From positions 3,219,501 to 3,283,500 of the forward strand of contig NZ_CP099760.1 in the NCBI RefSeq assembly GCF_040760005.1: a DNA stretch of 64,000 bases, in the 5' to 3' direction. Of this stretch, positions 27,441-35,981 are shown in pieces. The number at the start of each line of letters is the position of its first letter. The stretch's first letter is position 1. The notes under the pieces were generated by a model. That model searched no databases, had not been told where the DNA came from, and saw nothing but the letters and a program-made list of their open reading frames with translations. Both the position numbers and the translations under genes were made by a program. This DNA comes from Pseudomonas sp. stari2 (GTDB lineage: Bacteria > Pseudomonadota > Gammaproteobacteria > Pseudomonadales > Pseudomonadaceae).

Positions 27441-27639
27441 GGAATCGGCTTATTCGGCAGGTTGCAGAGCTGGGCTGCGGGGAGGGCAGTCATGTTACTC
27501 ATTTCCAGGTGTTGCGGCGACCCATAAGGCCCGGCCACCGACTGCCCAACTGTTGCCCAGCCAACACGCACCCAACAAATCACCCTCGCACTGCGCATCC
27601 CGATTACCTGAAACCCTAATAAAACCGGGCTTCAGAGGC

Positions 27640-27655
27640 TGGCACGCTTGCTGCT
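27640..27655 (+). promoter_or_regulatory. Sigma-54 promoter of sfnG
   Basis: TGGCACG-CTTG-CTGCT matches the sigma-54 consensus TGGCACG-N4-TTGCT with one mismatch. GG and GC are exactly ten bases apart. It lies 41 bases before the sfnG ATG. In P. putida, sfnG is known to need RpoN and the enhancer-binding activator SfnR, so this is the expected promoter type. No sfnR gene lies in the window. Confidence 0.75.
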
Positions 27656-27696
27656 CTAGCTCTCTCACCTTCATCAACTGTCCCGAGGACACGCCA

Positions 27697-28791
27697 ATGA
27701 GTCAGCAAGCCGTGAAATTTGCCTACTGGGTGCCGAACGTCAGCGGTGGGCTGGTGGTCAGCAAGATCGAACAACGCACCGACTGGGGCATCGACTACAA
27801 CCGCAAACTGGCACAACTGGCCGAGGCGGCGGGCTTCGAATACGCCCTGACCCAGATCCGCTTCACCGCCGGCTACGGTGCCGAGTTCCAGCATGAGTCG
27901 GTTGCCTTCAGCCACGCGCTGCTCGCCGCCACCAGCAAACTCAAAGTCATTGCCGCCATTCTGCCCGGCCCGTGGCAACCGGCGCTGGCGGCCAAGCAAC
28001 TGGCGACCATCGATCAACTCACCAACGGGCGGATTGCGGTGAACATCGTCAGCGGCTGGTTCAAGGGTGAATTCCAGGCCATCGGCGAACATTGGCTGGA
28101 GCACGACGAGCGCTATCGTCGCTCGGAAGAGTTCATCCGTTCGCTGCGAGGGATCTGGAGTCAGGACAACTTTACCTTCCGGGGCGATTTCTATCGTTTC
28201 GACAACTACAGCCTCAAACCGAAACCGCTGGGCCGCCCGGAAATCTTCCAGGGCGGCAGCTCCCGTGCGGCGCGGGACATGGCGGCACGGGTGTCGGACT
28301 GGTATTTCACCAATGGCAACAGCGTGGAAGGCATCAAGGCCCAGGTCGACGATATTCGCGCCAAAGCGGCGGCGAACCATCATTCGGTGAAAATCGGGGT
28401 GAATGCGTTTGTCATTGCCCGTGATACCGAAGAGGAAGCCAAAGCGGTGCTGGCGCAGATCATCGATCAGGCTGACCCCGAGGCAGTGAACGCTTTTGGG
28501 GATGCGGCGAAACAGGCGGGCAGGGCATCGCCGGAGGGCGAGGGCAACTGGGCGAAATCGACCTTTGAAGATCTGGTGCAGTACAACGATGGCTTCAAGA
28601 CCAATCTGATCGGCACGCCGCAGCAGATTGCAGAGCGGATCGTGGCGTTGAAAGCGGTGGGTGTGGATCTGGTGTTGGCGGGGTTCCTGCACTTTCAGGA
28701 AGAGGTGGAGTATTTCGGCAAGCGAGTGTTGCCGTTGGTGCGGGAGCTGGAAGCCAAAACGCAATCGGTCCCGACTGCCGAAGTTGCCTGA
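27697..28791 (+). CDS. sfnG: Dimethylsulfone monooxygenase (FMNH2-dependent)
   Basis: A 364-residue bacterial-luciferase-like flavin monooxygenase. Typical segments are EAAGFEYALTQIRF, GRIAVNIVSGWFKGEF (about residue 112) and QGGSSRAARDMAA (about 190). SfnG oxidises dimethylsulfone to methanesulfinate, which SsuD-type enzymes then desulfurise for sulfur nutrition. The start MSQQAVKFAYWVPNVSGGLV and the length agree with SfnG. It carries a sigma-54 promoter and ends at a strong hairpin. It needs an FMN reductase encoded elsewhere. Confidence 0.92.
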   Translation: MSQQAVKFAYWVPNVSGGLVVSKIEQRTDWGIDYNRKLAQLAEAAGFEYALTQIRFTAGYGAEFQHESVAFSHALLAATSKLKVIAAILPGPWQPALAAKQLATIDQLTNGRIAVNIVSGWFKGEFQAIGEHWLEHDERYRRSEEFIRSLRGIWSQDNFTFRGDFYRFDNYSLKPKPLGRPEIFQGGSSRAARDMAARVSDWYFTNGNSVEGIKAQVDDIRAKAAANHHSVKIGVNAFVIARDTEEEAKAVLAQIIDQADPEAVNAFGDAAKQAGRASPEGEGNWAKSTFEDLVQYNDGFKTNLIGTPQQIAERIVALKAVGVDLVLAGFLHFQEEVEYFGKRVLPLVRELEAKTQSVPTAEVA

Positions 28792-28793
28792 GA

Positions 28794-28822
28794 ATCCCTC
28801 CTGCACTTTGTGCAGGAGGGAT
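28794..28822. terminator. Terminator hairpin between sfnG and the convergent DUF1348 gene
   Basis: ATCCCTCCTGCAC-TTT-GTGCAGGAGGGAT, a perfect 13-base-pair stem starting two bases after the sfnG stop. T-tracts are poor on both sides. Its position between converging genes suggests use in both directions. Confidence 0.75.
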
Positions 28823-28830
28823 CGGTTGAA

Positions 28831-29310
28831 TTACAGACCCAGTTCAGACAACCCCGGATGATCATCCGGGCGCCGGCCCAGCGGCCAGTGGAACTTGCGT
28901 TCGCTCTCCTTGATCGGCATGTCGTTGATGCAGGCATAACGCTGGAACATCAGGCCATGCTCGTCGAACTCCCAGTTTTCGTTGCCGTAGGAACGGAACC
29001 AGTTGCCCGAGTCGTCGTGCCATTCGTAGGCGTAGCGCACGGCGATGCGGGTGTCGGAGTAAGCCCAGAGTTCCTTGATCAGACGGTAATCCAGTTCCTT
29101 GGCCCATTTGCGGGTCAGGAAGGCCTTGGCTTCCTCGCGGTTGTTAGCGAATTCGGCGCGGTTGCGCCATTTAGTGTCCAGGGTGTAGGCCAGCGACACG
29201 CGCTGCGGGTCGCGAGAGTTCCAGCCATCCTCGGCCAGGCGAACTTTTTCAATGGCCGATTCACGGTTGAAGGGTGGCAATGGCGGACGCACTTCGGCTG
29301 CAGTAGACAT
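28831..29310 (-). CDS. DUF1348 / NTF2-like family protein
   Basis: A 159-residue protein with the DUF1348 pattern: [22 protein letters not shown], then [46 protein letters not shown] and [17 protein letters not shown] (each quoted in part). The fold is a SnoaL/NTF2-like cone. Substrate and reaction are unknown; pseudomonad copies are often near TetR regulators. Here it follows the TetR gene after 52 bases in the same direction, so it is probably its target. Confidence 0.85.
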   Translation of the reverse strand: MSTAAEVRPPLPPFNRESAIEKVRLAEDGWNSRDPQRVSLAYTLDTKWRNRAEFANNREEAKAFLTRKWAKELDYRLIKELWAYSDTRIAVRYAYEWHDDSGNWFRSYGNENWEFDEHGLMFQRYACINDMPIKESERKFHWPLGRRPDDHPGLSELGL

Positions 29311-29362
29311 GTTTGTCTCCCGATCAAATTAACGATTTAACAACTTGTCGCTTATTGAGGCT

Positions 29363-29929
29363 TTACAGGTCCAATAACTTTCGCGCCATGCATTGCGCAT
29401 TATCGGCGGCACTGTGATCACCCATCACAAGCGCTACGGTAATGGCGCCGTCAATCAGGATCAGCAACTGTCTGGCCAGCAGTTGCGGGTCCTCGGCACC
29501 ATGTTCGGTACACAGCTCGCACACGTAGTCGAGCAGCTTCTGTTTGTGGTCTTTGGCGACCTGGCGCACCGGATCCTGCGGATCGCCGGTCTCGCCGCTG
29601 GTATTGATGAAGGCACAGCCCCGGAAGCCTTCCGAGGCGAACCAGCCCTTGAGCACGGTAAACAGATTGAGCAGGCGATCAGCCGGGGTTTCGGCCTGAT
29701 CGACGGCGCTTCTGTACCAGTGCATCCAGCGCACGTCGCGGCGTTGCAGGGCGGCGACGGTCAACTCCTCCTTGCTGGCGAAGTAGCGGTAGATACTCTT
29801 TCTGGAAACACCGGCGGTTTTCACCAGAAGATCCATCCCGGTGGCAGCGATGCCACTTTTGTAGATCAACTTTTCGGTGACATCCAGAATGATGTCGCGG
29901 GTCGTGTCGTTGCTAGTGATTTCGTTCAT
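29363..29929 (-). CDS. TetR-family transcriptional regulator
   Basis: A 188-residue repressor. The N-terminal helix-turn-helix (LIYKSGIAATGMDLLVKTAGVS, then RKSIYRYFASKEEL, about residues 20-55) is classic TetR. The C-terminal part resembles regulators that sense small organic or electrophilic compounds (GCAFINTSGE near residue 105). ATG 29929 is preferred over the long upstream extension because the HTH then lies at the usual distance. A perfect palindrome (29942-29955) sits 13 bases before it, pointing to autorepression together with the DUF1348 gene. Confidence 0.9.
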   Translation of the reverse strand: MNEITSNDTTRDIILDVTEKLIYKSGIAATGMDLLVKTAGVSRKSIYRYFASKEELTVAALQRRDVRWMHWYRSAVDQAETPADRLLNLFTVLKGWFASEGFRGCAFINTSGETGDPQDPVRQVAKDHKQKLLDYVCELCTEHGAEDPQLLARQLLILIDGAITVALVMGDHSAADNAQCMARKLLDL

Positions 29930-29941
29930 GTGGCAAACAGT

Positions 29942-29955
29942 AGAACGATCGTTCT
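29942..29955. promoter_or_regulatory. Operator palindrome of the TetR/DUF1348 operon
   Basis: AGAACGATCGTTCT, a perfect 14-base palindrome 13 bases upstream of the tetR start. Its size and place match a TetR-type operator overlapping the promoter. I found no second copy in the window. Confidence 0.65.
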
Positions 29956-29983
29956 CCTTGGTCAAGCACTTATTTTGAAATGG

Positions 29984-30012
29984 CTTTCGCGAGCATGCTC
30001 GCTCCCACATTT
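29984..30012. repeat. REP-like repeat with GCGAGCATGCTCGC core
   Basis: The perfect palindrome GCGAGCATGCTCGC (29989-30002) followed by TCCCACATTT is the intergenic repeat pattern common in P. fluorescens genomes (GCGAGC..GCTCGCTCCCACA, from memory). It lies between divergent tetR and pssA. Confidence 0.65.
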
Positions 30013-30135
30013 GAAAGGCGACCCACTGTGAGAGCGACCCTGGGGGCGATGAAGTTATTACAGACACTCACAAGACCCGAGGGAGTTGATGGTGTAAGCT
30101 CTCGGGTTCTTCGGATTCGACCCATTGCGAGCCCT

Positions 30136-31479
30136 ATGCCGTTGCTTTTCAAACGCTCTCTGCTGCCCAAGTTGCGCAGCTTTCCGCTGACCGCCGAGGC
30201 CGTGACCATTCTGTCCGGCGCCGCCGAGTTCCGTCGTTGCCTGCTGGAGAAAATCGCCCAGGCGACCCAGCGCATCTACCTCGTCGCGCTCTATCTGCAA
30301 AACGACGAAGCCGGTCAGGAAATCCTCGATGCCTTGCACGCCGCCAAGCTCAAGCGCCCGGAGCTTGAAATCGTTGTGGTCGTCGACTGGTTGCGCGCCC
30401 AGCGCGGTTTGATCGGTGCCGGCAAGCAACCGGGCAACGCCGCCTGGTATCAGGAAATGACCCGCACCCACCAGAGCGTGGTGCCGGTCTACGGCGTGCC
30501 GGTGCAGACCCGTGAGCTGTTTGGTGTGCTGCACCTGAAAGGCTTCGTAATCGACGATTGCGTGGTCTACAGCGGCGCCAGCCTGAACAACGTCTACCTG
30601 CACAAGTTCGACAAGTACCGTTTCGACCGTTATCACGTGTTGCAGAGCCGTGAACTGGCGGACTCGATGCACCATCTGGTCAAGCACGGCCTGATCGAAT
30701 CCAAAGCGGTACATCGCCTCGACCTGCCGAACCTGCCGACCACCCGCAGCCTGCGCAACGACATCGGCGATCTGCGCAGCCGTCTCAAATACGCGGCGTA
30801 TGACACCAGCGCCGGCAGCACGGCGCATACCGGCCTGTCGGTCAGCCCGTTGCTCGGCGTGGGCAAGAACAATCCGCTGAACCGGGTGATTCTGGAGCTG
30901 ATCGCCAGCGCCCAGAAGCAACTGACCATCTGCACGCCGTACTTCAACCTGCCGCTGGGGGTGATCCGCGAGATCAACCGAGCGCTGGCACGCGGCGTGA
31001 AGATCGACATAGTGGTCGGCGACAAGACCGCCAACGACTTCTACATTCCGCCGACCGAGCCGTTCAAGGTAATCGCCGCGCTGCCGTACCTGTACGAGAT
31101 CAGCCTGCGCCGTTTCGCCAAGCGGCATCAGCGCAATATCGACAACGGTCAGTTGAACCTGCACCTGTGGCGTGAAGGCGACAACAGCTATCACCTCAAG
31201 GGCATGTGGATCGACCAGCGCTACACCTTGCTGACCGGCAACAACCTTAATCCGCGGGCGTTCCGTCTCGATCTGGAAAACGCCCTGCTGATCGACGACC
31301 CGAAAGGCGAGTGGCTGGAGCCGCGTCGTCTGGAGCTGGAAAACATCTTCGAACACACCACGCGGATCGGGCGATTCCAGGACTTGGAAGCCTTGCCGGA
31401 TTACCCGGCCGGGGTGGCCAAGTTCCTCAAGCGCGTGAGCCGGGTGCGGGTCGAGCGGTTGCTGTACCGGATTCTGTAA
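30136..31479 (+). CDS. pssA: CDP-diacylglycerol--serine O-phosphatidyltransferase (PLD-type)
   Basis: A 447-residue phospholipase-D-superfamily enzyme. The two HKD-like motifs are visible: HLKGFVIDDCVVYSGASLNN (about residue 135) and YHLKGMWIDQRYTLLTGNNL (about 350). ICTPYFNLP and VGDKTANDFYIPP match E. coli PssA closely, as does the C-terminal RVRVERLLYRIL. It makes phosphatidylserine, the precursor of phosphatidylethanolamine. The frame is open upstream, but ATG 30136 gives the family start. The leader contains ACCCGAG (30075-30081) and CTCGGGT (30101-30107), which could form a stem. An intrinsic terminator follows. Confidence 0.93.
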   Translation: MPLLFKRSLLPKLRSFPLTAEAVTILSGAAEFRRCLLEKIAQATQRIYLVALYLQNDEAGQEILDALHAAKLKRPELEIVVVVDWLRAQRGLIGAGKQPGNAAWYQEMTRTHQSVVPVYGVPVQTRELFGVLHLKGFVIDDCVVYSGASLNNVYLHKFDKYRFDRYHVLQSRELADSMHHLVKHGLIESKAVHRLDLPNLPTTRSLRNDIGDLRSRLKYAAYDTSAGSTAHTGLSVSPLLGVGKNNPLNRVILELIASAQKQLTICTPYFNLPLGVIREINRALARGVKIDIVVGDKTANDFYIPPTEPFKVIAALPYLYEISLRRFAKRHQRNIDNGQLNLHLWREGDNSYHLKGMWIDQRYTLLTGNNLNPRAFRLDLENALLIDDPKGEWLEPRRLELENIFEHTTRIGRFQDLEALPDYPAGVAKFLKRVSRVRVERLLYRIL

Positions 31480-31490
31480 CGGCGGAAAAC

Positions 31491-31531
31491 AAAAATCCCC
31501 CGAACGCGCCAAACGCGTCCGGGGGATTTTT
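31491..31531. terminator. Bidirectional intrinsic terminator between pssA and efeM
   Basis: AAAAATCCCCCGAACGCG, a five-base loop, then CGCGTCCGGGGGATTTTT. A GC-rich stem with one mismatch is flanked by A5 and T5, so it works for both converging genes. Confidence 0.9.
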
Positions 31532-31542
31532 ATGCGCAGAAC

Positions 31543-32367
31543 TCAGTTCAGGCCGAGCTTGCCACGCAAGGTCGACAGGTCTTCTGCCAGGGTATTGACT
31601 GGCCCAACCAGCGCCTTGCGGTCGTTTTCCTTCACTTTGTCATAGGTCTCGAAACCACCGTCCTTGGTCTTGTACTTGGCCAGGACCTTGTCCACGGTGG
31701 CGAAGTTCTTGTCGACTTTGACAACGAAGGCCTTGTCCTGCTTCTCTATCTGCGGACGGAACAGGTCGACGATTTTCTTCGCGCCATCGATGTTGCCCTG
31801 GAAGTCATAGAGATCGGTGTGGCTGTAGCGGTCTTCTTCACCGGAAATCTTGGTGGCGGCGACTTCTTCCAGCAGTGCGGCAGCACCGCCCACGACTTTC
31901 TCGGGCGGGAAGGTCAGGCCGGCGACGCGGGTCTGCAGGTCCTGCACGTCTTTATCCAGTTTGTCGGCCAGATCGTTCAGACCCTGGGTGCTCTTCTCCG
32001 AGAACAGCGAGTACTCGAGGCGGTGGAAACCGGTAAAGTCTTCAGCCTTCACGCCTTTTTCGTGGTCGTCGACGCGGGAGTCGATGGACGCATCGAGGTC
32101 ACTGAACAGCTCGGCAATCGGCTCGATCGACTCGTAGTAGACGCGGGTTGGTGCATAGAGCTTCTGCGCGGTCGACAGGTCGCCCTTTTTCACGGCGTCG
32201 GTGAATTGTTTGGTGTGGGTGCCCAGTTGGTCCAGTTGCTCGGTGACGTAGATCTTGTAGTCCGAAACCGGCCCGACCAGATCCAGCGGTGCAGTCGCCG
32301 CGAACGCCGACAGCGGGGTGTTGAGTAGACCAAGGGTCAGCAATAACGCGATGGGCGTCTTTTTCAT
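31543..32367 (-). CDS. efeM: EfeM-type periplasmic imelysin-like protein
   Basis: A 274-residue exported M75-family protein: signal peptide [23 protein letters not shown], then four-helix imelysin domain with the metal motif [10 protein letters not shown] (HxxE, about residue 114) and [17 protein letters not shown] (about 178). EfeM is a stand-alone version of the EfeO C-terminal domain and is thought to help bind iron in the periplasm. It is the last gene of efeUOBM, 21 bases after efeB, and ends at the shared terminator. It has no cupredoxin domain, unlike the adjacent EfeO. Confidence 0.9.
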   Translation of the reverse strand: MKKTPIALLLTLGLLNTPLSAFAATAPLDLVGPVSDYKIYVTEQLDQLGTHTKQFTDAVKKGDLSTAQKLYAPTRVYYESIEPIAELFSDLDASIDSRVDDHEKGVKAEDFTGFHRLEYSLFSEKSTQGLNDLADKLDKDVQDLQTRVAGLTFPPEKVVGGAAALLEEVAATKISGEEDRYSHTDLYDFQGNIDGAKKIVDLFRPQIEKQDKAFVVKVDKNFATVDKVLAKYKTKDGGFETYDKVKENDRKALVGPVNTLAEDLSTLRGKLGLN

Positions 32368-32388
32368 GGGGGCGGCTCCTGTTGAATG

Positions 32389-33687
32389 CTATGCAGTTGT
32401 TTTTGGTTGGGTAGCGTTGAGCAGCGAGCGACCGATGAAATCCTTGTCGCCCGTAACACCCGGCAGGGTGAAGAAGTAACCGCCGCCGACCGGCTTGAGG
32501 TATTCCTCCAGCGGCTCGCCATTGAGGCGGGTTTGCACGGTGATGAAGCCTTTTTCCAGGTCGGCCTGGTAGCAGATGAACAGCAGGCCCATGTCGAGTT
32601 GGCCGTTCTTGTTCACGCCGTTGGAATAGTTGAACGGCCGGCGCAGGATCAAGTTGGCCTGGCTTTCAGCGGTGCGCGGGTTGGCCAGGCGGATGTGCGC
32701 GTCGAGCTTGGTCAGCTTGCCTTCCGGGTCCTTGCTGTAGTCCGGGACTTCGGTCTCATGGCTGGCGCCCATCGGTGCGCCGGTGGTTTTGACCCGGCCG
32801 ATGATGCTCTCCTGTTCCTGCAATGGCGTGCGGTCCCAGCGTTCGACGAAGTTGCGGATGATCCGCACCGCCTGATAGCTGCCGTGTGCCGCCCAGGCCG
32901 GCTCGTCGCTGCCCGGTTGCACCCAGACGATGCGATCCATGGCTTTGCCGTCGTTGGAATCCGGGTTGGCCGAACCGTCACGGAAACCCAGGAAGTTACG
33001 CGCCGATTGCGCCGGCACACCGGGTTTGGCCGGGGCTTGCGGCGGCACGCTGCCTTCCTGCTTCCAGCGCACCAGCAGCAGGTCCGGCAGGTTCTTCACG
33101 ATATCGCGCAGGGCGTGGATGTTGGTGTCGGCGGTGTTGGAGCAGAACTGCAGGCTCAAGTCGCCGTGGCAGCAGTCGGCTTCCAGCGCATCGTTGGGGA
33201 AGCCGACCATGCGGATCAGGCGCTTGGGCTTGGCGGCGGCGAGGCCGAAGCGCTCGTCGAACAGCGACTCGCCCACGGACACCGTGATAGTGAGGTTGTC
33301 CGGGGTGACCACCGGGCCGAGGATGCCGGAATCCGGCGGTGGCAATTTCGGGTCGATCTGCGCCACCGGGCCGCCCTTCATCAGGAACGCGATGCGCTCG
33401 TTGAGGGTGCGGAACAGGCGTTCGAGATCTTCACGGTCGCTGGCCAGCACATCGAACGACACCAGCATGCCGGACGCCGGGCGCGGGGTGACGATGCCGG
33501 TCTGGTGCACACCATGAAAATCATGGTGATCCTGGGTCTTGTCACTGCTCGGCGCTTCGGTCACCTGCGCAGGGGCGGCTGCCATGGCCGGGCAGCTCAG
33601 GGCGGTACCGGCCAGAGCGACGCCGGCGGCGCCCATGCCCATCAGTACGCGACGGCGTTGCAGGTTGAAGTGTTCGGAATCGTTCAT
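32389..33687 (-). CDS. efeB: Deferrochelatase / DyP-type peroxidase, Tat-exported
   Basis: A 432-residue dye-decolourising peroxidase. The N-terminus has a twin-arginine signal ([20 protein letters not shown]). The DyP signature [10 protein letters not shown] (GxxDG, about residue 222) is present, and a two-barrel ferredoxin-like fold is expected. EfeB takes electrons from or handles heme and ferrous iron in the periplasm and has been reported to release iron from heme. It sits between efeO and efeM in an unbroken operon (17 bases after efeO). Confidence 0.93.
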   Translation of the reverse strand: MNDSEHFNLQRRRVLMGMGAAGVALAGTALSCPAMAAAPAQVTEAPSSDKTQDHHDFHGVHQTGIVTPRPASGMLVSFDVLASDREDLERLFRTLNERIAFLMKGGPVAQIDPKLPPPDSGILGPVVTPDNLTITVSVGESLFDERFGLAAAKPKRLIRMVGFPNDALEADCCHGDLSLQFCSNTADTNIHALRDIVKNLPDLLLVRWKQEGSVPPQAPAKPGVPAQSARNFLGFRDGSANPDSNDGKAMDRIVWVQPGSDEPAWAAHGSYQAVRIIRNFVERWDRTPLQEQESIIGRVKTTGAPMGASHETEVPDYSKDPEGKLTKLDAHIRLANPRTAESQANLILRRPFNYSNGVNKNGQLDMGLLFICYQADLEKGFITVQTRLNGEPLEEYLKPVGGGYFFTLPGVTGDKDFIGRSLLNATQPKTTA

Positions 33688-33704
33688 CGGTATTCGTCTT
33701 CTAC

Positions 33705-34904
33705 TTACAGGCCGGAGAGGCCGAGGGCGGGATCGATGGCGTCGAGGGCATCGGCCAGAGCCTTGGCCTTGTCGGCGATCTGTTTGCGTTGTTCACCGCT
33801 GACGGTGTCGTAACTCGCGTAGCCGTCCTTGACCTTGAAACCGTTCAGCGTGGTATCGAAATCAGTCAGCGCGCTGTCGATTTTCGGCAGCAGGTCGGCG
33901 GCGGATTTCGTCAGCAGTGGCCGCAGCAGCTCGACGACTTTGTGCGCCGTCTCCAGGTTCGCCGCAAAACCGTTGAGGTCGCCGTGGCTGTAGCGTTCCT
34001 CTTCGCCGCTCGCAGCGCGCACGTCGGCCAGGGTGTTGAGGTTGCGCACGAGGATTTCCACCAGTTGCTCCGGCGGCAGCGATTGGGCCAGCAACTGTTG
34101 TTTCAGCGTGGTGACGTCGCCCAGCAGGCGTTCGGCAATCGGCGACAAACCGTCGAGATCGCGTTGCTGGAACAGCGCGTACTCGATGCGATGGAAGCCG
34201 ACGAAGGCCGGGTCCTGTTCGCGTTTTTCAAAGTAATCGGCGCGGGCGTTGATGCTGTTGTCCAGTTCCGCCAGGCGTTGTGCGGCCGGGGCCAGACGCT
34301 GATACGCCGCGCGGGCCGGCAGGTACGCCGCTTGGGCCTGAGCCAGATCACCGCTGGTGATTGCCTGATTCAGCGCCGTGACGGCTCTGATCAGCGCGCT
34401 GCTCTGGGTGGCCAGATACACGCGGAATTCCGACAGCGGCCCGACGAAAGCGACCATCGATGGCTTGGCCTTGGCGGCAGCATCCGAGGCAGCGGTTGGC
34501 GTTACATGCAGCACGCCGCGCGGGTTGCTCAGCAGGCCGCAGGTGATGGCGTAGTCGCCGGGTTGCAGGTTGGCGTTGATTACCTGGCTAAGGCCCGGCG
34601 CGATGTTTTCGCGTTCTTCGATCACCAGCACGCCGTCGAGAATTTCCCATTCAACCGCCCGGTCGGAGCGGTTGACGATGCGGAAACTGGCGCGGCCCGC
34701 AGGTACGCTCAGCTCGTTCGGTTCGCAACTGCCGGGGTGGATGTTGACCACCACTTCGTCATGGTTGTGCTGACGCTTGGCCGCAGCCATTTTCGAGGCG
34801 TAGTAGAACAGGCCACCGGCGGCGATCATCACGACCACCGAACCGGCCACCGCCCAGCGCAAGGCGCGGGGAGGGGAGGCCTGAGGGATATTAGGCTTTG
34901 ACAT
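33705..34904 (-). CDS. efeO: EfeO, periplasmic cupredoxin-imelysin iron-binding protein
   Basis: A 399-residue protein anchored or exported by an N-terminal hydrophobic segment (residues about 17-36). A cupredoxin domain (about 45-135) includes [15 protein letters not shown] and [13 protein letters not shown]. The C-terminal M75 domain has [12 protein letters not shown] (HxxE, about residue 240) and [13 protein letters not shown]. EfeO is thought to collect and oxidise ferrous iron and pass it to the EfeU permease. It starts eight bases after the efeU stop. Confidence 0.93.
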   Translation of the reverse strand: MSKPNIPQASPPRALRWAVAGSVVVMIAAGGLFYYASKMAAAKRQHNHDEVVVNIHPGSCEPNELSVPAGRASFRIVNRSDRAVEWEILDGVLVIEERENIAPGLSQVINANLQPGDYAITCGLLSNPRGVLHVTPTAASDAAAKAKPSMVAFVGPLSEFRVYLATQSSALIRAVTALNQAITSGDLAQAQAAYLPARAAYQRLAPAAQRLAELDNSINARADYFEKREQDPAFVGFHRIEYALFQQRDLDGLSPIAERLLGDVTTLKQQLLAQSLPPEQLVEILVRNLNTLADVRAASGEEERYSHGDLNGFAANLETAHKVVELLRPLLTKSAADLLPKIDSALTDFDTTLNGFKVKDGYASYDTVSGEQRKQIADKAKALADALDAIDPALGLSGL

Positions 34905-34912
34905 GGAGGCCC

Positions 34913-35761
34913 TTATTGGCTGGAAACGGAATTCGAGGCGGCGGCTTTGGGCGCCGGGGTGGAGGACGGATAGAAGAACATCACCAGCGCCACCACCAGA
35001 TAGATCAGGTACGCGCCGAGGGTGCTGACGGTCGGTGCATCCTGATAACCGAACATGCCGGCCAGCACCGAGCCCAGCGGGCCGTCCATCGGCAGCGTCG
35101 CGCTGAAGTCGAAGAGCACGGTTTGCAGGTGATTCCAGACGCCGGCTTCATGCAGTGCCTGCACCGAGTTGGAGAGGATGCCGGCGGCGACCACTAGGAT
35201 GAACAGCCCGGTCCAGCGGAAGAACGCCGACAGATTCAGGCGCATGCTGCCGCTGTAGATCAGGAAGCCGACGACGATGGCCAGGATCAGGCCGAGCAGG
35301 GCGCCGATCGGCGCGCCCGGTCCTTCGCTTTGCTGGAACACGGCGAGCAGGAAGAACACCGTTTCCAGGCCTTCCCGGGCAACGGCGAAAAACACCATGG
35401 CGATCAGTGCGATGACCTGATGCTTCGATGCGGTCAGCGCATGATCGAGGGACGCCTGCAGCGAATGCTTGATTGAACGCGCGACCTTGCGCATCCAGAA
35501 CACCATGGAACTGAGAATCCCCACGGCCACAAGGCCGACCACGCCTTCGAACAGCTCCTGCTGTTTCTGCGGGAATTCGGCGCTGACCAGTTCCAGGCCA
35601 CCACCGACCAGCAACGCCAGCGCAGCAGCGAGAAACACGCCGATCCACACGGCCGGCATCCATTGGCCACGGCCGGTCTGTTGCAGGTAGCTGGCGATAA
35701 TGCCAACGATCAGCGCGGCTTCAATGCCTTCACGCAGCATGATCAGAAAGGGAACGAGCAT
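34913..35761 (-). CDS. efeU: FTR1-family iron permease EfeU
   Basis: A 282-residue, seven-TM iron permease. Both REGxE iron-binding motifs are present: LREGIEAALIV (about residue 9) and AREGLETVFFLL (about 127). It moves ferric iron made by periplasmic oxidation across the inner membrane. It is the first gene of efeUOBM, and a Fur box lies 42 bases upstream of its ATG, so iron repression is expected. Confidence 0.95.
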   Translation of the reverse strand: MLVPFLIMLREGIEAALIVGIIASYLQQTGRGQWMPAVWIGVFLAAALALLVGGGLELVSAEFPQKQQELFEGVVGLVAVGILSSMVFWMRKVARSIKHSLQASLDHALTASKHQVIALIAMVFFAVAREGLETVFFLLAVFQQSEGPGAPIGALLGLILAIVVGFLIYSGSMRLNLSAFFRWTGLFILVVAAGILSNSVQALHEAGVWNHLQTVLFDFSATLPMDGPLGSVLAGMFGYQDAPTVSTLGAYLIYLVVALVMFFYPSSTPAPKAAASNSVSSQ

Positions 35762-35788
35762 TCGGCATCCACTGTGTAACGAAATGAG

Positions 35789-35803
35789 GTTACAAGTTGT
35801 AAC
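35789..35803. promoter_or_regulatory. GTTACAA-G-TTGTAAC dyad in the efeU promoter region
   Basis: A perfect 15-base dyad adjoining the Fur box, with a further TGTAAC half-site at 35775-35780. It suggests a second regulator of efeU besides Fur; its identity is not clear from sequence. Confidence 0.45.
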
Positions 35804-35821
35804 ATAATGAAAGTCATTCTC
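35803..35821 (-). promoter_or_regulatory. Fur box of the efeUOBM operon
   Basis: CATAATGAAAGTCATTCTC matches the 19-base Fur consensus (GATAATGATAATCATTATC) at 15 positions. It lies 42 bases upstream of efeU, where Fur-Fe(II) would block transcription in iron-rich cells. Confidence 0.8.
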
Positions 35822-35981
35822 ACATGCTACTCATTGACATTTACCTGAACGGTAGCTGAACAGGCTTGAAGATCAACCATTCTCAAATACGCAACGGACA
35901 TTCCTGGATGGAGCGAGCCGTGCCAGGGCAGCTGCGTTAAGATGCCTGCCACCCGAACAACAACAGGATTTGCCTCGATCC

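Noticed and set aside
27638-27652. Alternative sigma-54 match using TTGC at 27648-27651 as the -12 element
   Set aside because: The GG-GC spacing would be seven bases, too short; the match ending at 27655 has the required ten.
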